A DNA stretch of 32,093 nt from Streptomyces niveiscabiei (GTDB lineage: Bacteria > Actinomycetota > Actinomycetes > Streptomycetales > Streptomycetaceae): the NCBI RefSeq assembly GCF_001419795.1, contig NZ_LIRL01000077.1:1-32093 (forward strand), written 5' to 3'. Of this stretch, positions 26,207 through 32,093 are shown in pieces. The position numbers were made by a program, and so were the translations under genes. Below the pieces are notes generated by a model. That model made no database searches and was not told the DNA's origin. It was given only the letters and a program-made list of their open reading frames with translations. Position 1 is the first letter of the stretch; each line of letters starts with the position of its first letter.

Positions 26207-26626
26207 TTACGCGGTCGGACCGCCGAAGATGTCGATACGGTCGCCCTCGGCCAGGGTCACGATCGCGCGCTTGCTGTCCGCACGCTTACCGAAACCGGTC
26301 TTGGTGCGCTTGCGCTTGCCCTGGCGGTTGATCGTGTTGACGCCGGTGACCTTGACCGAGAAGACCGCCTGGACGGCCTGCTTGATCTGGGTCTTGTTGG
26401 CGCTGGGGTCGACGACGAACGTGTACTTGTTCTCGTCGAGGAGCGCGTAGCTCTTCTCCGACACGACCGGCTTCAGCAGGATGTCACGGGGGTCCGTGTA
26501 CGACTTGCTGAGCGGGGTGACGACGGTGTTCTTGCCCTCGGCGGCGTGGCGGCGCGCCTTGGCGACGCGCGCGGCCTTGGCGGCCTTCGCGGCCTTGGGG
26601 GCGATGGAGGGGTGACGGATCGCCAT
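26207..26626 (-). CDS. rplW: 50S ribosomal protein L23
   Basis: A 139-aa exit-tunnel protein serving as a docking point for trigger factor and SRP. The core begins at [21 protein letters not shown] near residue 45; the N-terminal 44 residues are an Ala/Lys-rich arm ([16 protein letters not shown]) absent from the E. coli protein. The end, GDRIDIFGG, is typical. The ATG overlaps the rplD TGA by one base. Confidence 0.96.
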   Translation of the reverse strand: MAIRHPSIAPKAAKAAKAARVAKARRHAAEGKNTVVTPLSKSYTDPRDILLKPVVSEKSYALLDENKYTFVVDPSANKTQIKQAVQAVFSVKVTGVNTINRQGKRKRTKTGFGKRADSKRAIVTLAEGDRIDIFGGPTA

Positions 26627-27282
26627 CAGACCTCAGTCCCTTCGATGTCATTGGCCTTCGGGCCGGACACGAAGGACTCGAACGCGGCCTGGGTGAAGAC
26701 CACGTCGTCCGAAACGATCACGTCGTACGTGTTCAGCTGGCCCGGCTCCAGGATGTGGACCTGGGGCAGGTTGCGGGCGGACAGCCACGCGGCCTCGTCG
26801 GCGCGGTCGACGACCAGGAGCAGGTTCTTGCGCTCCGAGATCTTGCCGAACAGCGTCTTGGCGGCCTTGGTGGAGGGGGTCTCGCCCGCGATCACGCCGG
26901 TGACGACGTGGATGCGGTTGTGGCGGGCCCGGTCGGTGAGGGCGTGGCGCAGGGCCGCGGCCTTCATCTTCTTGGGCGTCCGCTGCGAGTAGTCGCGCGG
27001 CTGGGGGCCGTGCACGACGCCACCGCCGGCGAACTGCGGCGCGCGGGTCGAGCCCTGACGGGCGCGGCCGGTGCCCTTCTGGCGGTAAGGCTTCTTGCCA
27101 CCACCACGGACTTCGCCACGGGTCTTGGTCTTGTGCGTGCCCTGGCGGGCAGCGGCGTTCTGCGCGACGACGACCTGGTGGATCAGCGGGATGCTGACCT
27201 TCTCCACGCCGAAGATCTCCGCGGGGAGTTCGACGCTTCCGGTCTTCTCGCCGGCAGGCGAAAGGATGTCAACAGTGCTCAT
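26626..27282 (-). CDS. rplD: 50S ribosomal protein L4
   Basis: A 218-aa protein with an extended loop reaching the exit tunnel; in E. coli it also represses the S10 operon. The loop block [32 protein letters not shown] is conserved, and [30 protein letters not shown] follows. ATG 27282 is chosen: TGAGGT lies five bases upstream and the protein then begins [13 protein letters not shown] longer frame to 27384 overlaps rplC. It starts seven bases after the rplC stop. Confidence 0.97.
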   Translation of the reverse strand: MSTVDILSPAGEKTGSVELPAEIFGVEKVSIPLIHQVVVAQNAAARQGTHKTKTRGEVRGGGKKPYRQKGTGRARQGSTRAPQFAGGGVVHGPQPRDYSQRTPKKMKAAALRHALTDRARHNRIHVVTGVIAGETPSTKAAKTLFGKISERKNLLLVVDRADEAAWLSARNLPQVHILEPGQLNTYDVIVSDDVVFTQAAFESFVSGPKANDIEGTEV

Positions 27283-27289
27283 CGGTACC

Positions 27290-27934
27290 TCAGGCCCCCT
27301 TGGCCGCGGTGCGGACCAGGACGAGGCCGCCGTTCGGACCGGGGACAGCGCCCTTGATGAGCAGCAGACCCTTCTCCGCGTCAACGGCGTGGACGGTCAG
27401 GTTCTGGGTGGTGACACGCTCGTTGCCCATGCGACCCGCCATGCGGAGGCCCTTGAACACGCGGCCCGGGGTGGCGCAGCCACCGATGGAACCGGGCGAG
27501 CGGTGCTTGCGCTGGGTGCCGTGACCGGCGCCGAGGCCCTTGAAGTTGTGACGCTTCATGACACCGGCGAAGCCCTTGCCCTTGCTCTTGCCGGTGACGT
27601 CGACCTTCACGCCCGCCTCGAAGATCTCCGCGGAGATCTCCTGGCCCAGCGTGTACTCGGAGGCGTCCGCGGTGCGGATCTCGACGAGGTGGCGACGGGG
27701 GGTGACGTCGGCCTTGGCGAAGTGGCCCTTGAGGGGCTTGTTCACCTTGCGCGGGTCGATCTCGCCGAAGGCGATCTGGACCGACTCGTAGCCGTCGACG
27801 TCGTTCGTACGGACCTGGGTCACGACGTTCGGACCGGCCTTGACGACGGTGACCGGAACAACACGGTTGTTCTCGTCCCACACCTGCGTCATGCCGAGCT
27901 TCTCGCCCAGGATGCCCTTGATCTGCTTAGCCAT
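27290..27934 (-). CDS. rplC: 50S ribosomal protein L3
   Basis: A 214-aa assembly-initiating protein with an extension close to the peptidyl transferase centre. [25 protein letters not shown] begins it; the extension contains [36 protein letters not shown], including the region whose Gln is methylated in E. coli L3. It is 18 nt after rpsJ. Confidence 0.97.
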   Translation of the reverse strand: MAKQIKGILGEKLGMTQVWDENNRVVPVTVVKAGPNVVTQVRTNDVDGYESVQIAFGEIDPRKVNKPLKGHFAKADVTPRRHLVEIRTADASEYTLGQEISAEIFEAGVKVDVTGKSKGKGFAGVMKRHNFKGLGAGHGTQRKHRSPGSIGGCATPGRVFKGLRMAGRMGNERVTTQNLTVHAVDAEKGLLLIKGAVPGPNGGLVLVRTAAKGA

Positions 27935-27952
27935 TACTCAGATCACCGACCC

Positions 27953-28261
27953 TCAGAGCTTGATCTCGATGTCGACACCGGCCGGGAGGTCGAGTCGCAT
28001 CAGAGAGTCAACGGTCTTGGGCGTCGGGTCGAGAATGTCGATCAGGCGCTTGTGCGTGCGCATCTCGAAGTGCTCGCGCGAGTCCTTGTACTTGTGCGGC
28101 GACTTGATGACGCAGTACACGTTCTTCTCAGTGGGCAGCGGCACCGGGCCCGCGACCGACGCACCAGTGCGCGTCACCGTCTCGACGATCTTCTTCGCCG
28201 AGGAGTCGATGACCTCGTGGTCGTAGGCCTTGAGCCGGATGCGGATCTTCTGTCCCGCCAT
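27953..28261 (-). CDS. rpsJ: 30S ribosomal protein S10
   Basis: A 102-aa head protein, also the NusE component of antitermination complexes. [34 protein letters not shown] and [42 protein letters not shown] identify it. It is the first gene of the long S10 run and follows a leader of about 340 nt with several hairpins. Confidence 0.98.
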   Translation of the reverse strand: MAGQKIRIRLKAYDHEVIDSSAKKIVETVTRTGASVAGPVPLPTEKNVYCVIKSPHKYKDSREHFEMRTHKRLIDILDPTPKTVDSLMRLDLPAGVDIEIKL

Positions 28262-28599
28262 GGCTACTCAGTAGTCCTGTTCTTCTTCGCTCCGGAACTC
28301 GGCGTTCCCTGCTCCCCGCTCCGACCCACGCGGTCGGGCGTGTCGCACCCTTGCTGACAGAGATTCCCCATCGGGAACCATCCACCTTCAAGGATTTCCA
28401 CCGAGCCCCTGGCCGGTGCCGCACCACACTTCCCGAAAGATTCCCGTACGTCCGCCCCAGCGCTGCCCTCCAGGGCAGTTAAGGCGACGAGTACTGTGGG
28501 ACTCGCTTCCGGTCCTCCCGGCGGGAGGCGCGCAGCATCAACACTCGACCGAGCAACCCCGCTAGTCTGCCATACGGGGGGTCGGGTCCGCCAATCGGG
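28262..28599 (-). promoter_or_regulatory. Long structured 5' leader of the S10 operon
   Basis: No gene is seen between rpsJ and the plus-strand gene at 28725 (463 nt). On the rpsJ side there are inverted repeats CCGACC/GGTCGG (28321-28326, 28332-28337), the 16-nt palindrome CTGCCCTCCAGGGCAG (28463-28478) and CCTCCCG/CGGGAGG (28514-28520, 28522-28528). In E. coli L4 regulates through the S10 leader; whether this one works that way is unknown. Confidence 0.45.
28564..28594 (-). promoter_or_regulatory. Second, weaker rpsJ promoter candidate
   Basis: On the minus strand TTGGCG (28589-28594) and CAGACT (28564-28569) are spaced by 19 bases. The spacing is long and the match moderate. Confidence 0.28.
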
Positions 28600-28605
28600 T
28601 CGGGG

Positions 28606-28633
28606 AGCATACCCCTAGAGTGACGCAGCTCAA
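28606..28633 (-). promoter_or_regulatory. Candidate rpsJ promoter
   Basis: On the minus strand TTGAGC (28628-28633) and TATGCT (28606-28611) are spaced by 16 bases, a fair vegetative promoter. Initiation near 28599 would give a leader of about 338 nt. It would overlap the divergent promoter region of the WXG-type cassette. Confidence 0.45.
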
Positions 28634-28724
28634 ACGCGGGGAGCCCGGCGACGCACACCCTCCTCTTACCTCGTGGCTCTATACGTTGATCATCGATCGG
28701 CGCGCTACGGGGGTACGTCAAGGG

Positions 28725-29051
28725 ATGTCCGACCACTACAAGGTCGACTTCGAAGCACTCGGCAAACTCGTCGCCGATCTCGCCGGGTGCGCCCAGAGCA
28801 TGCGGTCCACCATGCGGCAGCTGGAGGACATCGGCCCGTCGGGCACGGGTTCGGCCGAACTGGAGAGCGCCTGCGACCACTTCCAGGAGAAGTGGGGTCA
28901 CGGCATCAAGCAGATCGCCGACGCGACAGACACGGTGACCGAGAGGGTCGCCCAGGCCGGACGGCTCTACCAGGGCACGGAGGACGAGGTCGTCAAGCTC
29001 GTCTCTGCCGTGAAGACGGTCGACAAGACCATGCGGGCGGGTGACCGGTGA
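28725..29051 (+). CDS. WXG100-like small protein, likely type VII secretion substrate
   Basis: A 108-aa, almost wholly helical protein: helix 1 about 8-36 (FEALGKLVADLAG...RQLEDIG), a PSGTG turn (39-43), helix 2 about 44-100 with W57-G58 in EKWGHGIKQI. Size, helical hairpin and a Trp near the middle are features of WXG100/ESAT-6-like proteins exported by ESX systems, but the W-x-G spacing is not canonical (WGHG). Two cysteines (21, 50) lie on opposite arms. I choose ATG 28725; a frame back to a GTG at 28620 adds residues with no sign of conservation. The SD is poor (GGGGG 11 bases away). Its stop overlaps the next gene by four bases (GTGA). Confidence 0.7.
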   Translation: MSDHYKVDFEALGKLVADLAGCAQSMRSTMRQLEDIGPSGTGSAELESACDHFQEKWGHGIKQIADATDTVTERVAQAGRLYQGTEDEVVKLVSAVKTVDKTMRAGDR

Positions 29052-29731
29052 CCTCCGCGACGATCGCCTTCCAGGTCCAGCCGGAGTTCCACGCCGTCCC
29101 GCTGGGCACCGGCGAGGACTCGTTCGACGAGCGGATGCGGCAGTTCGCCCACGACTACTGGGGCGAACGGGCCGATCTGGAGCCGCTGCGCCTTTTCACC
29201 AAGGCCGCGTACACAGCCGGCGCGCAGACCCTCGTCGAGAGCGGTGTCGTCTACAACGCGCTCGGCGTCTTCCCGATCGGCGGCAGCGCGGACGGCACCG
29301 AACCGCCCGAACGCGTCAGCCGGGCCACGCTCACGGTCGGCACGCGCGAGCTGGACAACCCGGACCCCCAGTTCACCGCCATGGGCATCGCCCAGGCGCT
29401 GGAGAGGGCGGACGACGGCGGCGAGACCCGGTCGGTCTCCCTCCCCGCAGGCCCCGCGGTCGTTCATGTCGCCGCTTCCCGCGCCGTCTGGGAGCTGCCG
29501 GAGGGCGAGCAGGAGCACCACTTCGTACGGATCGAGGTATGGCTCCCCTTCCCCTCCGAGGACCGCGTCCTGCTCCTGTGTCTGAGCACCCCCGACGTCC
29601 AGGACCTCTTCCGCTACCAGGCGATCCTCGCGGACATCGCGGACACCGTCGTCTTCGACCTGCCGGAGGACCACGCACAGGAGTCCGCCGCCACGGCCTC
29701 CCCGCCGCCCTCCCCCTTCCGCGCCTACTGA
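29048..29731 (+). CDS. Unknown soluble protein of WXG-type cassette
   Basis: A 227-aa protein with no signal peptide or membrane helix. I do not recognise a named domain. It has an alternating alpha/beta pattern: FQVQPEFHAVPLG at the N-terminus, a central strand-rich half with VSLPAGPAVVHVA and FVRIEVWLPFPSEDRVLLLCLSTPD, then a helix YQAILADIADTVVFD. The strand-strand-helix ending resembles Mog1/PsbP-like folds by eye (weak inference). The GTG start sits inside the preceding stop (GTGA), implying coupled translation, which suggests a chaperone or partner of the small WXG-like protein or of the next product. Confidence 0.75.
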   Translation: MTSATIAFQVQPEFHAVPLGTGEDSFDERMRQFAHDYWGERADLEPLRLFTKAAYTAGAQTLVESGVVYNALGVFPIGGSADGTEPPERVSRATLTVGTRELDNPDPQFTAMGIAQALERADDGGETRSVSLPAGPAVVHVAASRAVWELPEGEQEHHFVRIEVWLPFPSEDRVLLLCLSTPDVQDLFRYQAILADIADTVVFDLPEDHAQESAATASPPPSPFRAY

Positions 29732-29752
29732 CCGCGCCGAGGAGACCGCTCC

Positions 29753-31273
29753 ATGTACATCCGGACGCCTGAGACGTACGACGCGCTCGGCTTCGATCCC
29801 GCCCCCGGTGACCCCGCCTCGGTGCACCAGCTGGTCACGTCGCTGACCAGCACGGCCAAACAGCTCCACGACGTTCACGCCACCCTGACGCGGCTGGGCA
29901 GAACGAACGGCGCCTGGACGGGCGAGGGGGCGTCCGCCTTCTCAAGGACAACCGGTGCCCTCCCGAGGTATCTGGACAACGCCCACGGCTCCATGGCCGA
30001 CGCCGCGCACGCCTTGCGCACCTGGGAGTCACGGCTGACGGAGTTCCAGGGCAGGGCCCGGCGCTACGAGGAGGAGGCCGAGGAGTCCCGCAGGGCTCTG
30101 GCCGCGGCGAAAGCCGACCCGGACCTGAAGCTCGCCGGGCAGACCTTTCCCACGAGCGAGGAACTCCGCGACGCCCAGCGACGCCTGGACCACGCGACGA
30201 AGCGCGTCACCGAGGCCGGCGCCGAACTCGACGCGATCGTCGAGAAAGCGCGTCAGCTTCAGCACGACCATCAGGCCACGGCCCACCAGGCTGCCGAAAG
30301 ACTCCGCAAGGCCGCCGAGGCAGCACCCGGCAAGTCACTGCTCGACAAGCTCAAGGACCTGTTCGAGGACGTGACCCAGCAGATCGGCGACCTCGCCGGC
30401 GACCTGTGGAAATGGGTACAGAAGCACGCCGACACGATCTACCGGATCGGCGACTGGCTCGGCTACGCCAGCGCCGCCTGTGACGTCCTCGCGGTCCTCA
30501 CCTCCGAGACCCTCATCGGCGCCGCGGTCTTCGAGGGCATCGGCATGGTCCTGAACGGCGGCGCCCTCCTCGCGCACGGGGTCGGCTGGGCGGCCGGCTC
30601 GAAGAAGGGCAACTGGCTGGACATCGGTCTCGACGTGGCGGGCTTCATCCCGTTCGGCGACCTCGCGCGGGTGGGGAAGGTCGGCAAGGGGATGTTCACC
30701 GGCGTCAAGATCCCGATGCGGGTGACGGACTTCGGGGTGAAGGCGGCCGATTCCTGGAAGCGGGCGTCCGACATCATCGAGCACGCCGGAGGAACCGCGA
30801 AACTGGGTGAGGACGCCGAGAAATGGGTGATGCGCAACGTCGGCGTGTTCGGCCGCAAGGCGGATGCGATCCACATCACCGCGGACACGCTGGGGGACCG
30901 CCTCAAGGTCGCCGTGGCCAAGGAGCTCGGTGACCGCAACCTCTACCGGCCGGGTGCGGGAATCACCGACATGCCGTTCCAGAAGCTCATGCCCAAGCTG
31001 ATCGAGCACACCCCGCTGGGGCGGATCCCGGCGCTCGCGGACTCCGTCAAACCGATCGTGGACGACGCCGGCGAGACAGTCGGCCGCTACATCGACCCCC
31101 GTTCCTGGACAGCGCGCGGGTACGAGGCGGCGCTCGGTGCGAAGGACCTCTACAAGGAGGGCGTGCGCCACGCCACCGAGGAGGTCCAGTACGCGTCGGA
31201 GCAGCTCCACGAGAAGTACGACCAGGCTCGCGAGGTCATAGGTCGTCTGGCGACCGCCAACCCGTTTGGATGA
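29753..31273 (+). CDS. Putative type VII-secreted effector, WXG-type N-terminus
   Basis: A 506-aa protein. The N-terminus, LGFDPAPGDPASVHQL then GAWTGEGASAFSR (W55, G57) and LPRYLDNAHGSMADAAHALRTW, matches what I know as the putative T7SS secretion-signal domain of actinobacterial polymorphic toxins. A charged coiled-coil-like part follows (95-190), then a hydrophobic Gly/Ala-rich stretch (about 236-283) and FIPFGDLARVGK, often seen ahead of toxin tips. The last 190 residues (about 315-506) show no nuclease, deaminase or other motif I recognise. GAGGAGA seven bases before ATG 29753 supports the start. The next gene begins four bases after the stop. No ESX core genes (eccC, mycP) lie in the window. 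Confidence 0.78.
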   Translation: MYIRTPETYDALGFDPAPGDPASVHQLVTSLTSTAKQLHDVHATLTRLGRTNGAWTGEGASAFSRTTGALPRYLDNAHGSMADAAHALRTWESRLTEFQGRARRYEEEAEESRRALAAAKADPDLKLAGQTFPTSEELRDAQRRLDHATKRVTEAGAELDAIVEKARQLQHDHQATAHQAAERLRKAAEAAPGKSLLDKLKDLFEDVTQQIGDLAGDLWKWVQKHADTIYRIGDWLGYASAACDVLAVLTSETLIGAAVFEGIGMVLNGGALLAHGVGWAAGSKKGNWLDIGLDVAGFIPFGDLARVGKVGKGMFTGVKIPMRVTDFGVKAADSWKRASDIIEHAGGTAKLGEDAEKWVMRNVGVFGRKADAIHITADTLGDRLKVAVAKELGDRNLYRPGAGITDMPFQKLMPKLIEHTPLGRIPALADSVKPIVDDAGETVGRYIDPRSWTARGYEAALGAKDLYKEGVRHATEEVQYASEQLHEKYDQAREVIGRLATANPFG

Positions 31274-31277
31274 CTCC

Positions 31278-31949
31278 ATGCACGACGCCTCGTACACGTT
31301 CGCGGTCTCTGTGAACAACCCCGTCCCGCTCTCCGGTCCGCCGGTTCCCGGACTGCCCGCCGACGCCGAGATGGGGGCGACGGTCCGGCTCCGGGCCCCG
31401 CAGCGCTCCGAGGACCCCCCGCTGGCCCGCGTCTTCGCCCCACGGTCCGCGCAGGCGAAGGGAACCGTCCCGCTGCCCCTCTGGATCCACGACGGCCCGA
31501 GCGGCAGCCCGTGGTGCTCGGTCCGCCCGGCCGCCGCGGACACCTACGACGTCCACGCCCCCGACGGCACTCCCCTGGCCCGGATCACCCGCCGCCCCGG
31601 CCGGGTCCTGCCCTGGCCGCGCCGGGTCCGCTGGTCGGCGCGGCTCACCGGCGCACCGGACCCGGTCACCGGCAAGGAGGGCACCTGGTACGCCTGGCTG
31701 ATCCACACCACCACCGCCCCCGTGTGGTTCCTCTTCGCGCTCTGCATGATGCTCTACGCCTACGTCGACGGCACGACGGACGACTACACGTTCGGCCGCC
31801 CCGTCCGCACCCGCTGGCGTGCACCGCGCACCGGCCTGGCGCTGGACTACCGAGGTCTGAGCAAGGTCTACCGCTGCGACCCGCACCGGCTGGACCCGCG
31901 GATCGCGTACGCGCTGGCGGTCCTCCAGACGTACGGACGCGAGCGCTGA
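31278..31949 (+). CDS. Single-helix membrane protein, possible immunity partner
   Basis: A 223-aa protein with a Pro-rich N-terminal half, YDVHAPDGTPLARITRRPGRVLPWPRRVRW around 90-119, one clear membrane helix (about 138-163, WLIHTTTAPVWFLFALCMML) and a basic C-terminal part. The strand pattern before the helix is reminiscent of Tubby-like/LURP folds, but I cannot be sure. ATG 31278 lies four bases after the effector stop; a TTG at 31266 would overlap that gene. Placement directly behind a candidate toxin makes an immunity or anchoring role plausible, without direct evidence. Confidence 0.7.
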   Translation: MHDASYTFAVSVNNPVPLSGPPVPGLPADAEMGATVRLRAPQRSEDPPLARVFAPRSAQAKGTVPLPLWIHDGPSGSPWCSVRPAAADTYDVHAPDGTPLARITRRPGRVLPWPRRVRWSARLTGAPDPVTGKEGTWYAWLIHTTTAPVWFLFALCMMLYAYVDGTTDDYTFGRPVRTRWRAPRTGLALDYRGLSKVYRCDPHRLDPRIAYALAVLQTYGRER

Positions 31950-31970
31950 GCAGGCGAAGACCCCGCGCCC

Positions 31971-32093
31971 TCACGGCAGTTCGCGGTCCAGGGCCTCGTC
32001 CAGGGCCTTCGCCACCGTCGTCGGGTCGGCTCCGGTGGTGAAGAGGGGGGCCAGTTCGTCGGTGAAGGTCTGGGTGAGGGCGCCGTAGAGGGG
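31971..32093 (-). CDS. Solute-binding protein of ABC transporter, C-terminal fragment
   Basis: The window cuts this gene; only the last 40 residues are present, read from the minus strand: PLYGALTQTFTDELAPLFTT, then GADPTTVAKALDEALDRELP and a TGA at 31971-31973. An end with a helix of the form DPxxVAKALDEALDREL is common at the C-terminus of extracellular sugar-binding lipoproteins of actinobacterial ABC transporters. The call is tentative because the diagnostic N-terminus lies outside. It converges on the WXG-type cassette with a 21-nt gap. Confidence 0.5.
   Translation of the reverse strand, partial: PLYGALTQTFTDELAPLFTTGADPTTVAKALDEALDRELP

Noticed and set aside
28262-28724. A small gene or tRNA in the rpsJ upstream spacer
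   Set aside because: No cloverleaf or conserved short frame is visible; the sequence is better explained as leader and promoter.
1-32093. CRISPR arrays, insertion sequences, integrases or rRNA genes
   Set aside because: No regularly spaced repeats, transposase or integrase motifs or rRNA-like sequence were seen on either strand.

Overview
The window reads as the chromosome core of a Streptomyces or a very close relative. GC is very high, third codon positions are strongly C/G, there are many GTG starts, and the order of the ribosomal genes and the long N-terminal forms of S9, S5 and L23 are those I associate with streptomycetes. The genus call rests on recognition, not on a search.

Layout. 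(1) 181-2118, plus strand: coaA (type I pantothenate kinase) and a six-helix DUF389 membrane protein. (2) 2263-4910, minus strand: rplM-rpsI, a hairpin terminator, then glmM. (3) 5226-6110, plus strand: a membrane-anchored protein of unknown function, convergent with truA. (4) 6126-10363, minus strand: infA-rpmJ-rpsM-rpsK-rpoA-rplQ-truA. (5) 10648-15133: a two-gene accessory insert, a 1245-aa HTH/STAND-type NTPase/WD40 protein (plus) facing a 232-aa secreted protein (minus), placed between infA and map. (6) 15331-28261, minus strand: the S10-spc run rpsJ-rplC-rplD-rplW-rplB-rpsS-rplV-rpsC-rplP-rpmC-rpsQ, then rplN-rplX-rplE-rpsZ-rpsH-rplF-rplR-rpsE-rpmD-rplO-secY-adk-map. (7) 28725-31949, plus strand: four closely spaced genes that look like a type VII secretion (WXG/ESX) substrate cassette, divergent from rpsJ. 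(8) 31971-32093, minus strand: the C-terminal end of a probable ABC-transporter solute-binding lipoprotein.

Regions 4 and 6 supply 26 ribosomal proteins (rpsI and rplM in region 2 make 28), IF1, the RNA polymerase alpha subunit, SecY, adenylate kinase, methionine aminopeptidase and the tRNA pseudouridine synthase TruA. Many junctions overlap by one base (TGATG or TAATG), so translation is probably coupled. Hairpins sit at rpsQ/rplN, rplO/secY, rpsK/rpoA and after rplQ and rpsI. A dispersed GC-rich intergenic repeat occurs three times, once inside the rpoA-rplQ transcription unit.

The accessory parts of most interest are the STAND/WD40 plus secreted protein pair inside the translation cluster and the WXG-type cassette next to the S10 operon. 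Domain calls there come from motifs visible by eye; no search or structure prediction was run.
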